Positions 1-8,272 of a stretch of 64,000 nucleotides of DNA are shown piece after piece. Source of the DNA: Bradyrhizobium xenonodulans (GTDB taxonomy: Bacteria; Pseudomonadota; Alphaproteobacteria; Rhizobiales; Xanthobacteraceae); contig NZ_CP089391.1 in NCBI RefSeq assembly GCF_027594865.1, positions 7,966,501-8,030,500 of the forward strand, in the 5' to 3' direction. The notes below the pieces were generated by a model. It saw nothing but the letters and a program-made list of their open reading frames with translations. It had not been told where the DNA came from and did not search any database. The first letter of the stretch is position 1. Every line of letters starts with the position of its first letter. The translations under genes and the position numbers were made by a program.

Positions 1-165
1 ACCACCGCGCCGACCTCGGCGACGGCACCGGCGCCCCCGACGGCTCCAGCCGCACAATCGACGCCGCCGGCGAGCACGGCCGGAACGAGCAAGCCGAAGC
101 GCCGCCAGCCCTCTACCGAAGCCCGCGTGGTGCGCGAGTTGCATCGCCACGGGATCTATTGGTGA
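1..165 (+). CDS. C-terminal fragment of a Pro/Ala/Thr-rich protein
   Basis: The first reading frame is open from base 1 to a TGA at 163-165, giving the last 54 residues of a protein whose start lies outside the window. The first 30 residues are almost only Pro, Ala, Thr and Ser, a low-complexity linker. They are followed by a basic patch (SKPKRRQ) and a short ordered-looking end (ARVVRELHRHGIYW). GC-rich third positions fit a real frame. It converges on the TonB receptor with only 5 bases between the stop codons. I do not recognise the family. Confidence rests only on the open frame and composition. Confidence 0.45.
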   Translation, partial: TTAPTSATAPAPPTAPAAQSTPPASTAGTSKPKRRQPSTEARVVRELHRHGIYW

Positions 166-170
166 TCACT

Positions 171-2477
171 TCACCAGCGATAGCCGAGCGTCGCGATCAC
201 GGTTAGCGGGGCACCGCGGTAGCAATAGCCGACCTGGCACGTGGTGTAGTGCAGATTGAACAGGTTCTTGGCATTGACCTGGAATGTGAGGCCCTTCAGC
301 TCCTTCGCCGCCTGGCTGAAATCATATTTCAGCGCCGCGTCGACCAGGGTCACCGAGCTGTTCTTGAACGTGTTGGCGTCGTCGCCATAGCTCCAGGACA
401 TGTAGCGTACGCCGGCGCCGACGCTCAGTCCCGCGAGCGGGCCGGCCAGCGGCAGGGCATAATTGCCCCACAGCGTCGCGGTGTGCGGAGGATTGCCGGA
501 CGGAAACTTGCCGATCGTCGTGCTGTCCGCCGCCTGCTTGGTCACCATGTCGAGATAGGTGTAGGACGAGGTGATGTCGAAGCCGCCGCCGAGGCTCGCA
601 AGGCCCTGCAATTCGAAGCCGCGGCTTTGAATCTCGCCGCGCTGGACCGTCACGCCGGTCCCGGTCGTGACAAGGCCGCCACTCTGGGTCAGGTCGAAGA
701 CCGCGGCGGTGATGAAGCTCCGCGTCCCCGGCGGCTGATACTTGACGCCGACCTCAGTCTGCTTGCCCGTGGTCGGCTTGAAGAAGGCGCCTGTGGGATC
801 GACGCCGAGATTGGGAAAGAACGAGGTCGAATAGGCGACGTAGGGCGCAACGCCGGAATCGAACACATAGGTCAGCCCGGCCCGCCCGCTATAGGCCTGA
901 TCAGACTGCGTCTGCCGGGTCAGCGCGAACAGATCCTCACCTGTGGTGCGGACCCAGTCGCTGCGGCCGCTCATTGTCAGGATCCAGTGATCGAGCTTGG
1001 CCTGATCCTGGATATACACACCGGACTGGGTTTGCCGCTGCTGCGTCGAGGACGAGATCGCTGGATCGGGAATGGCTTCCGGCGCGTAGACCGGCGAGGC
1101 CACATTGAGATCGGAGACACCGAAGCCAAAACCCTGCCTGTCGGTGAACTTCGACGCGGTGTAGTCGGTGCCGACCAAGAGCGTGTGCTGCACCGGCCCG
1201 GTCGAAAGCTTGGCCTCGACCTGGTTGTCCATGATGGCCGATTGCAGCGTATCGTGAACCAAGCCGGTATAGCGCGAGACCACATTGCCCACGGGAGCGC
1301 CGAGAAAGCCGACATAGCGGGTGACCGCATCGACATCGACGTAACGGAATTTCTGGCGGACGGTGATGTCGTTGTTGAACGCGTGCTCGAACAAATAGCC
1401 CACCCGTCCCTGCTCCTGGTCGAGCGAATTGTAGGATGGGCTGCCCGTGAAAACGTCCGTGGCGGTGCCTGTGCCCGTGGAATAGGTGAACATCGACCCG
1501 GGCGTCTTCGACTTCTGATAGGACCCGAGAATCGTCAGGGTCGTCGATTGATCCGGCTTCCAGGTGAAGGCAGGCGCGATGTAGGTCCTGTTATCCTTGC
1601 CGCCGGGAACGAACACATTCGCGTCACGCATCACGCCGGTCAGCCGATACGAAAACTGACCGTCGGCATCGACCGGGCCCGACAGGTCGAAATTGCCCTG
1701 AATGCGATCGCGGTCGCCGAACACCGTCTGCACCTCGTGAAACGGCTGGCTGGTCGGCAGCTTGCTCTGGAGGTCGATCAGTCCGCCGGGGGAGCCGAGG
1801 CCATAGAGTGCCGAGCTCGGGCCACGGACCAAGGTGATACTGTCGACCCCATAGGGCTCGGTCTTGAACACGCTGAGACCGGCCCCGACGAGGCGCAGGC
1901 CATCGAGATAGATGCCGTTATAGGTGATGTCGAAGCCGCGGATCGAGATGGCGTCGAAGCGCGGATCGTAGCCGGACGCATCGATGCGAACGCCGGGTTG
2001 ATAGCCAACCGCTTCGGTCAGCGTCTGCACGGCGCGATCGTTGAGCTCCTTGCGCGTCACGACCGAGATCGACTGCGGTGTCTCGAGCAATGGCGTGTTG
2101 GTCTTCGTGCCCGCCGTGCTGCCGCTCGCGACATAGCTGCTCTCACTCGACGCGTTGCCACGACCGGCACCGGTCTCGCGCACGCCCGCGTTTCTGGCTG
2201 GCGCGGGCCCGGAATTTCGCTGCGTCGCGACGCGGCCGCGTGGCGACTGCGACGCTCGCTGAGCGGATTGGGTCCGCGAACGCACCTGGTTCGGTGCCTC
2301 CACCGTGACGGGAGGTAACGTCGCCGCCGTCGAGGTCGAATTGGCCCCGGAGGTTTGTGCGGCCGATGGCGTTGCGTGCAGCACCACGCCAAGACCGGCT
2401 ACACCAAGACCGGCCACGCCAAGACCGGCCTTCACCACCCGTTCCCAGCCGAACGTCTGTCCGTCGTCGCGCCTCAT
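171..2477 (-). CDS. TonB-dependent siderophore receptor
   Basis: 768-residue outer-membrane receptor for a ferric siderophore, energised by TonB-ExbB-ExbD. A signal peptide (residues 1-41, ending ATPSAAQ) is followed by a disordered Ala/Ser/Arg linker to about 110. The plug domain follows, with TPLLETPQSISVVT, the ISIRGF motif and LVRGPSSALYG, then a 22-strand barrel ending in an aromatic residue (GYRW). There is no N-terminal secretin/STN signalling domain, so control by an ECF/FecR pair is unlikely; the neighbouring AraC/PchR-like gene is the better regulator. The ATG at 2477 has GGGGAAG 3 bases upstream in the leader. The signal-peptide core contains three copies of AGLGV encoded by 15-bp repeats. 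The siderophore cannot be named from sequence. Confidence 0.93.
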   Translation of the reverse strand: MRRDDGQTFGWERVVKAGLGVAGLGVAGLGVVLHATPSAAQTSGANSTSTAATLPPVTVEAPNQVRSRTQSAQRASQSPRGRVATQRNSGPAPARNAGVRETGAGRGNASSESSYVASGSTAGTKTNTPLLETPQSISVVTRKELNDRAVQTLTEAVGYQPGVRIDASGYDPRFDAISIRGFDITYNGIYLDGLRLVGAGLSVFKTEPYGVDSITLVRGPSSALYGLGSPGGLIDLQSKLPTSQPFHEVQTVFGDRDRIQGNFDLSGPVDADGQFSYRLTGVMRDANVFVPGGKDNRTYIAPAFTWKPDQSTTLTILGSYQKSKTPGSMFTYSTGTGTATDVFTGSPSYNSLDQEQGRVGYLFEHAFNNDITVRQKFRYVDVDAVTRYVGFLGAPVGNVVSRYTGLVHDTLQSAIMDNQVEAKLSTGPVQHTLLVGTDYTASKFTDRQGFGFGVSDLNVASPVYAPEAIPDPAISSSTQQRQTQSGVYIQDQAKLDHWILTMSGRSDWVRTTGEDLFALTRQTQSDQAYSGRAGLTYVFDSGVAPYVAYSTSFFPNLGVDPTGAFFKPTTGKQTEVGVKYQPPGTRSFITAAVFDLTQSGGLVTTGTGVTVQRGEIQSRGFELQGLASLGGGFDITSSYTYLDMVTKQAADSTTIGKFPSGNPPHTATLWGNYALPLAGPLAGLSVGAGVRYMSWSYGDDANTFKNSSVTLVDAALKYDFSQAAKELKGLTFQVNAKNLFNLHYTTCQVGYCYRGAPLTVIATLGYRW
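2386..2430. repeat. Three tandem 15-bp units inside the receptor signal peptide
   Basis: Units at 2386-2400, 2401-2415 and 2416-2430 share the core CCAAGACCGGC and differ at one or two positions. On the minus strand they encode AGLGV three times, the hydrophobic core of the signal peptide. The 15-bp length keeps the frame, so copy-number changes would alter the hydrophobic length by five residues. Confidence 0.85.
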
Positions 2478-2604
2478 CGTCTTCCCCGAGTTCCATCTTC
2501 AAAAGCACCACCGGAGTAAGCAGATCGAGAGGCGCACCGCCTTTGCGACTGTGCAAATCGCCTTTGATTCCACGTGGAGGCTTTCAAGACTGCGGACGGA
2601 GACT

Positions 2605-2633
2605 CATCGCGAACGATGCCGACACATCGCGAA
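2605..2633. promoter_or_regulatory. Candidate AraC-family binding site, two direct repeats
   Basis: CATCGCGAA occurs at 2605-2613 and again at 2625-2633, exactly 20 bp (two helical turns) apart, about 130 bp upstream of the receptor start. AraC-family activators typically bind direct repeats with this spacing, and such a gene sits immediately beside it. Binding is inferred. Confidence 0.4.
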
Positions 2634-2664
2634 ACATTTCGGCAGGCGTGCAATCCTTTCGCCG

Positions 2665-3549
2665 CTACTGACAACGGCTCGGCGAATGGCCGAAGCGCCT
2701 GCGAAAGGCCGTTGCGAAATTGGCCGGATGGGCATAGCCGACCCGAAAGGCCGCCTCGGTGACCGACAAGCGCTGATGGATCAGAAGCGCACGTGCGGCA
2801 TCGAGTCGCCTGGCCCGCAAATAGTCGATCGCGCTTTCGCCATACGCGATCTGGAATTTCTGGTTGAAGGAGCGGCGGCTCAGCCCTGCGTGCCGCGCCA
2901 GTTCGTCGATGCTCCAGGGATAGGCGAGATCGGAATCCATCCGCTCCTTGACCGATTGCAGCCGCATCCGCTGGGGATCGCCGGCCGGATCGACTTCGAT
3001 CCGTCCGCGCTCGCCGAACAAGGCGTGGACCACGATCTCGGCGGCATGCGCCGACAGCAACAATTGCGCCGCGTTGCCGGCGACCGGCGGCGAGAACATT
3101 TCCGCCGCGACGGCCTGCACGCGCGCAGACGCCGTCAGAGAGACGATGGCCGCGCCGGCCTCATCGTTCTTGAACAGCGCCCGAAACGCGTTCCCGAGTC
3201 CGAGCCCGTCGATGGAGGTTTGGGGAAGCGCCAAGCCTATCGCAGGACGCTCGTCACACCGAACCGAGCATGTTGCAGCGACGGCTTCGCGCACGGCGAT
3301 TGCCGTCATCTGCCTTTCACCGCCGGATCCGCGCGGCAGAATGCCGCGGCTCGCGCCGTCGTCGAACGCAACGGAGATGAACAGGCCCGGCGCGACAATC
3401 GCGGGCCCGTCGGGGTCGGCTCGAAACTCACCTCTGACGAACACGCAGCCCGGGAAATCCAGCCATTGCGCTGTCGCTGAAGCACTAGGCTGTACGGAAC
3501 CGATCTCGTCTCCAGGTCGCCAGGCAATTTGATTGTAAAAGTCCCGCAT
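2665..3549 (-). CDS. AraC-family regulator of PchR type
   Basis: Likely transcriptional activator of the adjacent siderophore receptor. The C-terminal ~100 residues hold two helix-turn-helix motifs: WSIDELARHAGLSRRSFNQKF and then SVTEAAFRVGYAHPANFATAFRRRFG with the usual AraC signature. The N-terminal ~190 residues are a poorly conserved sensor domain as in PchR regulators, which in other bacteria bind the ferric siderophore. The frame extends upstream to a TTG at 3597 (310 residues); I prefer the ATG at 3549 (294 residues, MRDFYNQ), but neither start has a strong ribosome-binding site. It is in the same orientation as the receptor, 187 bp upstream of it. Confidence 0.85.
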   Translation of the reverse strand: MRDFYNQIAWRPGDEIGSVQPSASATAQWLDFPGCVFVRGEFRADPDGPAIVAPGLFISVAFDDGASRGILPRGSGGERQMTAIAVREAVAATCSVRCDERPAIGLALPQTSIDGLGLGNAFRALFKNDEAGAAIVSLTASARVQAVAAEMFSPPVAGNAAQLLLSAHAAEIVVHALFGERGRIEVDPAGDPQRMRLQSVKERMDSDLAYPWSIDELARHAGLSRRSFNQKFQIAYGESAIDYLRARRLDAARALLIHQRLSVTEAAFRVGYAHPANFATAFRRRFGHSPSRCQ

Positions 3550-3696
3550 CGAATCCGCTTGCGCCGCGACATTGACGGCTGGCGGCGGCGCGCTCAAGGC
3601 CTCTGCGCGCAGTTTGGAGAGCTTCGAAATTCGGGTTTGTTCGACCTCGGCCTGTGCGTGCGGCAGATCGGCGCAGACGACGGATCAGGAGACGCG

Positions 3697-4410
3697 TCAG
3701 ATACCCAGATATTTGTGCTGGAGATCCGGCTCCGCCATCAGCTCATCCGAGGTGCCGCTCCACACCGTCTTGCCACGCTCGATGATGGTGTGGCGGTCGC
3801 AGATGCGGGCGAGATGGTCGACATTCTTGTCGACGACCAGGATCGACTGTCCGCGGCTCTTGAGCAGCGACAGGCAGTTCCAGATCTCGTCGCGGATCAG
3901 CGGCGCGAGGCCTTCGGTCGCTTCATCCAGGATCAGCAGTTTTGGATTGGTCATCAGCGCACGGCCGATCGCGAGCATCTGCTGCTCGCCGCCGGAGAGC
4001 TGGTTGCCCATGTTGGACGCGCGCTCGGCAAGGCGCGGGAACATCACGTAGATCGCCGCCAGCGTCCAGGGATTGGGGCTGTCGAAGCGATCGGCGGCGG
4101 CCGCGACCAGATTTTCGCGCACGGTGAGGTTCGGGAAAATCTGGCGTCCCTCGGGGACCAGACCGACGCCGAGCTTGGCGATCCGGTACGACGGCAGCTG
4201 CCGCACCTCAGTGCCCGCAAAACGGATGCTGCCAGCACGCGCCGGCGTCAGGCCCATGATGGAGCGGATGGTGGTGGTCTTGCCCATGCCGTTGCGGCCC
4301 ATCAGCGAGACCATTTCGCCCGGCTTGATCGACAGCGACAGGCCGAACAGCACCTGGGACAGGCCGTAGCAGGTCTCGATGCCGTCGACGTCGAGCAGCG
4401 TGTCAGCCAT
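3697..4410 (-). CDS. livF: Branched-chain amino acid ABC transporter ATPase LivF
   Basis: Cytoplasmic ATPase of 237 residues, the standard LivF length. Walker A (GRNGMGKTT) lies near residue 40, the signature is LSGGEQQ, and Walker B is LLILDEA followed by the LivF-typical TEGLAP. It is the last gene of a livHMGF operon read right to left; its start overlaps the end of livG by 8 bp, implying translational coupling. Substrates of this family in rhizobia range from branched-chain amino acids to aromatic acids and amides, so the name gives the family and not a proven substrate. Confidence 0.95.
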   Translation of the reverse strand: MADTLLDVDGIETCYGLSQVLFGLSLSIKPGEMVSLMGRNGMGKTTTIRSIMGLTPARAGSIRFAGTEVRQLPSYRIAKLGVGLVPEGRQIFPNLTVRENLVAAAADRFDSPNPWTLAAIYVMFPRLAERASNMGNQLSGGEQQMLAIGRALMTNPKLLILDEATEGLAPLIRDEIWNCLSLLKSRGQSILVVDKNVDHLARICDRHTIIERGKTVWSGTSDELMAEPDLQHKYLGI

Positions 4411-5170
4411 GATGCGTCACCACGTGCTGGTCGCCGAGATAGGCGCGCTTGACATCGTCATTCGCCCGGATCGAGGCCGGATCGCCCGAGGCGATGACGC
4501 GGCCATAGACCAGCACCGAGATGCGGTCGGCGAGCGCGAACACCGCCGGCATGTCGTGCTCGACCAGCACGATCGAGACCTCCTTGCGCAGCTCCTGCAG
4601 CAGCTTCACCATGCCCTGGGATTCGGTGACGCCAAGACCCGCCATCGGCTCGTCCAGCAGCAGGAGCTTCGGCTTGCTGGCGAGCGCGACTGCGAGCTCG
4701 ATCTGCCGCCGCTCGCCATGGCTGAGCCTCGACACCAGGACATCGGCGCGATGAGCAAGGCCGACGCGATCGAGCGCGGCATGCGCGGCGTCGCGCAGGC
4801 CCTTCTCCTTGCGCGCATTGGCGAAGAAGCGGAACGAGGTGCCGGCATGCGCCTGGGCTGCCAGCGCGACATTGTCCGCCGCGGTGAAGTCGAGCAGCAG
4901 CGAGGTGATCTGGAACGAGCGGGCGAGGCCCAGCGCGCAGCGGCGATAGGCCGGCAGGTACGTGATGTCGCGCCCCGCCAGCAAGACGCTGCCGGAATGC
5001 GGTTCGAGATGCCCGGTGAGCTGGCTGATCAGCGTGGTCTTGCCGGCGCCGTTCGGGCCGATGATGGCATGCAGCTCGCCGGCCGAAACGTCGAGCGAGA
5101 CGTTGTCTGTCGCGACGATGCCGCCGAAGCGGCGCACCAGCTTGTCGACGCGGAGCAGCGGTTCAGCCAC
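4403..5170 (-). CDS. livG: Branched-chain amino acid ABC transporter ATPase LivG
   Basis: 255-residue ATPase partner of LivF. Walker A is GPNGAGKTTL, the signature LSHGERRQIELA, Walker B LLLLDEPMAGL, all in LivG order, with the long C-terminal extension after the switch histidine that distinguishes LivG from LivF. The start is GTG at 5170 and overlaps the livM stop by 8 bp. It forms the ATPase heterodimer that docks to LivH and LivM. Confidence 0.95.
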   Translation of the reverse strand: MAEPLLRVDKLVRRFGGIVATDNVSLDVSAGELHAIIGPNGAGKTTLISQLTGHLEPHSGSVLLAGRDITYLPAYRRCALGLARSFQITSLLLDFTAADNVALAAQAHAGTSFRFFANARKEKGLRDAAHAALDRVGLAHRADVLVSRLSHGERRQIELAVALASKPKLLLLDEPMAGLGVTESQGMVKLLQELRKEVSIVLVEHDMPAVFALADRISVLVYGRVIASGDPASIRANDDVKRAYLGDQHVVTHHG

Positions 5171-6107
5171 GATTGAGCCTCCCGAGCATGCCCATGATGC
5201 CGCCGCGGCCGAACAGCACGATCAGCAGCAGCAGCGGGCCCATGATCAGCGCCCAATATTCGGTGATCTGCGACAGGAATTCTTCCAGCAACAGATACAC
5301 CACCGCGCCCATGACCGGGCCGAACAGCGTGCCCATGCCGCCCAGGATCACCATCACCATGAGGTCGCCGGAGCGGGTCCAGTACATCACGGCCGGGCTG
5401 ACGAAATCGGTGTTGTTGGCAAGCAGCGCGCCGGCGAGGCCGCACATCGTGCCCGAGATGACGAAGCAGACCAGCTGGTAGCGCTTGGCGGGAAAGCCGA
5501 TTGCCTGCATGCGCTGCTCGTTCGAGCGCAGGCCCTGCACGACAAGGCCGAAGCGGGAATTGGCGATGCGCCAAATCAGGAAGATCACCGCGAACAGGCA
5601 GGCGAGGCAGAGATAGTAGAACTGCGTGCGGTTGCCGAGATTGATCAACCCGGAGAAATCGCTGCGCTTGTAGACGGTGAGGCCGTCATCGCCGCCGTAG
5701 CGTGCGAGGCCCGAGGCGACGTAATAGGCCATCTGCGCGAAGGCGAGCGTGATCATGATGAAATAGACGCCGCGGGTGCGCAAGCTGAGCGCGCCGATCA
5801 CGAGCGCGTAGATCGCGGAGGCCGCGAGCGCGACCGGAAACTGGATGAAGCCGCTTCCGACGCCTTCCTGTGCGAGCATGCCCACGGCATAGCCGCCGAT
5901 GCCGAGATAGGCGGCGTGGCCAAAACTCATCATGCCGCCAAAGCCCATGATGAGGTTGAGGCTCGCGGCGGCCAGCGCCAGGATGACGACGCGGGTGAAC
6001 AGCGTCAGGATGAAGACGTTGCCGGAGAGATGCGAATAGAGCGGCAGCAGCACGAGGCCCGCCAGCATCAGGGCCGTGACGGCCTTGCTCACCGAGAAAG
6101 CCTTCAT
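5163..6107 (-). CDS. livM: Branched-chain amino acid ABC transporter permease LivM
   Basis: 314-residue inner-membrane permease with about nine hydrophobic segments. The family motifs GFGGMMSFGHAAYLGIGGYA (residues ~55-75) and the coupling-loop region LRSNEQRMQAIGFPAKRYQL (~205-225) are present. It ends in a hydrophobic tail and GRGGIMGMLGR. It overlaps livH by 4 bp (6104-6107) and livG by 8 bp. It pairs with LivH to form the channel. Confidence 0.95.
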   Translation of the reverse strand: MKAFSVSKAVTALMLAGLVLLPLYSHLSGNVFILTLFTRVVILALAAASLNLIMGFGGMMSFGHAAYLGIGGYAVGMLAQEGVGSGFIQFPVALAASAIYALVIGALSLRTRGVYFIMITLAFAQMAYYVASGLARYGGDDGLTVYKRSDFSGLINLGNRTQFYYLCLACLFAVIFLIWRIANSRFGLVVQGLRSNEQRMQAIGFPAKRYQLVCFVISGTMCGLAGALLANNTDFVSPAVMYWTRSGDLMVMVILGGMGTLFGPVMGAVVYLLLEEFLSQITEYWALIMGPLLLLIVLFGRGGIMGMLGRLNRG

Positions 6108-7021
6108 CGACGGTTGGCCGGAAACAGCCCCTCCGGCCGCACCACCAGCACGATCGCCATCAGCAAATAGATCAGCATGGAGGACAGCGCAGGCGCGGCG
6201 GTAGAGGCCGCGGCGCCGCTCAGCACTTGCCGCAGCAGATTGGGCAGGAAGGCACGGCCGAGCGTGTCGATCATGCCGACGAAGATCGCGGCGAGGAACG
6301 CGCCGCGGATCGAGCCGATGCCGCCGATCACGATGATGACGAAGGCGAGGATCAGGATGTTCTCACCCATGCCGATCTGCACGGTGAGGATCGGCGCCTG
6401 CATCAGCCCGGCGAGGCCGGCGAGCGCGGCACCCAGGCCGAACACCAGCGTGTAGAGCAGCTTGATGTTGATGCCGAGCGCACCGATCATCTCGCGGTTG
6501 GAGGCGCCGGCGCGGATCAGCATGCCGATGCGGGTGCGCATCACGCCGAGATAGAGCAGCAGCGCAACCAGCAGCGCGACAACGATGATGGCGAGGCGAT
6601 AAGCGGGATAGTGGATGCCGGGCAGGATCGGCACTGGCACCGTAAGCCAGGCCGGCAGCGGCAGCGCGAGGCCCGCCGGCCCCCAGATCAGCCGCACGGC
6701 TTCGTTGAAGAACAGGATCAGGCCGAAGGTCGCGAGCACATGATCGAGATGGTCGCGGCCGTAGAGATGCCGCAGCGCCGACATTTCGAGCACGATGCCG
6801 AGCACGAGCGTGGCCCCTAACGCCAGCAGCGCGCCGAGCAGGAAGCTGCCGGTCCAGGCCGCGAAGGTCGCGGCGAAATAGGCGCCCATCATGTAGAGCG
6901 AGCCGTGCGCGAGGTTGACGAGATCCATGATCCCGAACACCAGCGTCAGGCCGGCGGCGAGGAGGAACAGGAGCAGGCCAAACTGCAATCCGTTCAGGAA
7001 CTGTTCGACGACGAGCAGCAT
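6104..7021 (-). CDS. livH: Branched-chain amino acid ABC transporter permease LivH
   Basis: First gene of this livHMGF operon, 305 residues with about eight membrane segments. Motifs include FGIMDLVNLAHGSLYMMGAY near residue 30 and the coupling loop (SNREMIGALGINIKLLYTLVF). The frame also offers a TTG one codon earlier; the ATG at 7021 follows AAAGAG. Unlike classical liv operons there is no periplasmic binding protein gene next to it. The two solo Liv-type binding proteins at 19.4-20.6 kb and 23.5-24.7 kb are possible partners, but that is inference. Confidence 0.94.
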   Translation of the reverse strand: MLLVVEQFLNGLQFGLLLFLLAAGLTLVFGIMDLVNLAHGSLYMMGAYFAATFAAWTGSFLLGALLALGATLVLGIVLEMSALRHLYGRDHLDHVLATFGLILFFNEAVRLIWGPAGLALPLPAWLTVPVPILPGIHYPAYRLAIIVVALLVALLLYLGVMRTRIGMLIRAGASNREMIGALGINIKLLYTLVFGLGAALAGLAGLMQAPILTVQIGMGENILILAFVIIVIGGIGSIRGAFLAAIFVGMIDTLGRAFLPNLLRQVLSGAAASTAAPALSSMLIYLLMAIVLVVRPEGLFPANRR

Positions 7022-7175
7022 CAAAACTCTTTCAGGCGCACGCAGCTTCGCGCCGATGTTCGAACACGGTCGCCATCAGTGAAAGAGTTCCCCCTGCCTG
7101 TTCAAGGCGGAAAAATGGGTAATGGCAGTATCGTTCCGAGGCAAGAGCGATTCGACACCAAACATGCACTTTGTT

Positions 7176-7285
7176 GCATGCCGATGCATGCGATCGACAT
7201 TGGCCTTGCAAGAAGACTGCCGAGCAGCATGGGGCAACCTGCCGCACCCAAACGATCGCCCTCCCCCGGCAAGCCGGGAGAGGGC
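7176..7285. promoter_or_regulatory. livH upstream region: GCATGC dyad, weak sigma-54-like site, hairpin
   Basis: The 295-bp stretch 7022-7316 has no gene. It holds two GCATGC palindromes 4 bp apart (7176-7181 and 7186-7191), a minus-strand match CGGCAG-N5-TTGC with correct -24/-12 spacing (7208-7222, imperfect at the -24 box) and a 13-bp, one-mismatch hairpin with an AA loop (7258-7285) that could end the bjaI transcript. All are candidates only. Confidence 0.25.
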
Positions 7286-7316
7286 GCCAACATCGACGGA
7301 ATGAAGACGGATGCGT

Positions 7317-7535
7317 CTAGTGCGACGTCATCTGCCGGGGAAGATCGTCCGCCTCGGCAAGCACGCTGTTGGCCGTCGAGGCTTCGAGCGCCGCCATCCG
7401 GAACAGATAGGCGAGCGTCGCCAATCCGGTGTCTTCCGCCATCTGCGCCAGCTCGAGCGCCATGTCGGACATGTAGCCGAGATTCTCGTCCCTGGTCTGC
7501 GCCATGATCTGGCTGTCCCGCATCATGTTCGACAT
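7317..7535 (-). CDS. Small hypothetical protein downstream of bjaI
   Basis: 72-residue protein (MSNMMRDSQI to QMTSH) starting one base after the bjaI stop codon, so almost certainly co-transcribed with it. An in-frame start 45 bp earlier exists but would lie inside bjaI; the ATG at 7535 follows AAAGAG. Sequence features: Met- and Asp-rich start, then an amphipathic helical stretch rich in Ala, Leu and Glu (MALELAQMAEDTGLATLAYL) reminiscent of small cytoplasmic helical proteins. No signal peptide, Cys or recognised motif. Function unknown; position suggests a link to quorum sensing. Confidence 0.7.
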   Translation of the reverse strand: MSNMMRDSQIMAQTRDENLGYMSDMALELAQMAEDTGLATLAYLFRMAALEASTANSVLAEADDLPRQMTSH

Positions 7536-7536
7536 C

Positions 7537-8193
7537 TCAGGCGCTCTTTCGTTGTGCGGCGAGGCCGCAGAGGTTGGCACGGGCGACGCAGTCGATCCGC
7601 GGACCGTCCTGCTGGACGACGTTCGTCATCCCGATGCGGTCACGCACGACATCGAGCGATTCCTGGCGAACCTCGATGGACGCCGCCATGGTCCACGAAT
7701 TCTCGATCAATGCCGGCAATCCCAGCGGGGTCACGACGAAGCCGATGTCGTGGAAGCGCGGCAACCACCAGGTTTCCATGACCAGACAGAGACGCTCGAT
7801 GCCCTGATCGAGACAGAACTCCTGCGCCGCTGCCATCAGTTGCAGATTGAACGCGCCGTCGCGCCGCTCGCGCGAAACGAAGAAGCGCGACCACTCCCAG
7901 ACCAGCGGGTCCGAGGGGCAACCGCGCACCGCGGCGAGATGCGGGAAGACCTCGCTCATCATCGTCGGCTTGGTGGTCGGATATAGCCGGGAGCCGCCGA
8001 GCACCCGGCGGTTTTCGAGAGCCAGCAGGTAGATCGCGTCCTCATTATCGTAGGTGTCGATCTCGCGGCCGTCGGGCTTGCGCAGCGCCTCCCATTTCCG
8101 CTCCTCGACGAAAATCTCGTGGCGCACCCTGAAATGTTGCTCAAGAACGTCTTCGTAAAGGTGCCGGTTGACGGCAGAAATCACATGAATCAT
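7537..8193 (-). CDS. bjaI: Acyl-homoserine-lactone synthase, BjaI type
   Basis: 218-residue LuxI-family enzyme making an N-acyl-homoserine lactone from SAM and an acyl donor. Conserved N-terminal residues are in place: R near 23 in FRVRHEIFVEERKWE, the W-x-x-L segment, D in REIDTYDNEDAIYLL, and the central VWEWSRFFV. The sequence reads like BjaI of Bradyrhizobium, which uses isovaleryl-CoA rather than acyl-ACP to make isovaleryl-HSL; acyl choice here is inferred from that resemblance. It lies downstream of bjaR in the same orientation, with a lux-box-like dyad and a hairpin covering its ribosome-binding site in the 88-bp gap. Confidence 0.9.
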   Translation of the reverse strand: MIHVISAVNRHLYEDVLEQHFRVRHEIFVEERKWEALRKPDGREIDTYDNEDAIYLLALENRRVLGGSRLYPTTKPTMMSEVFPHLAAVRGCPSDPLVWEWSRFFVSRERRDGAFNLQLMAAAQEFCLDQGIERLCLVMETWWLPRFHDIGFVVTPLGLPALIENSWTMAASIEVRQESLDVVRDRIGMTNVVQQDGPRIDCVARANLCGLAAQRKSA

Positions 8194-8195
8194 TT

Positions 8196-8226
8196 ATTCC
8201 CCCATTGTTCGCAATAATGGGGGAAT
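8196..8226 (-). promoter_or_regulatory. Perfect 11-bp hairpin covering the bjaI ribosome-binding site
   Basis: ATTCCCCCATT (8196-8206) and its exact complement (8216-8226) are separated by 9 bases. On the bjaI transcript the 3' arm contains GGGGGA, the only Shine-Dalgarno-like stretch, ending a few bases before the ATG at 8193. Folding would pair it with CCCCC. An alternative inner ATTG-CGAA-CAAT stem overlaps it. Confidence 0.55.
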
Positions 8227-8250
8227 CCTCACGGAAAACGGCCAGACCGA

Positions 8251-8272
8251 CTATTGGGAAATTTCCCAGTAG
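8251..8272. promoter_or_regulatory. 22-bp lux-box-like dyad upstream of bjaI
   Basis: The two 11-bp halves CTATTGGGAAA and its near-perfect mirror (8262-8272) differ at one position pair only. The size, symmetry and place (between the receptor stop at 8282 and the synthase start at 8193) are those of a lux box, the LuxR-type binding site. A site centred near 8261.5 would put a start of transcription near 8219 if it overlaps the -35 region as usual. Confidence 0.65.

Noticed and set aside
249..2318. 689-residue open frame on the plus strand
   Set aside because: It lies opposite the TonB receptor, is rich in His, Arg and Asp as expected for an antisense frame of GC-rich coding DNA, and shows no family motif.
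7208..7222. Sigma-54 promoter for livH
   Set aside because: Spacing is right, but the -24 box is CGGCAG and it lies 187 bp from the start; kept only as a weak note.
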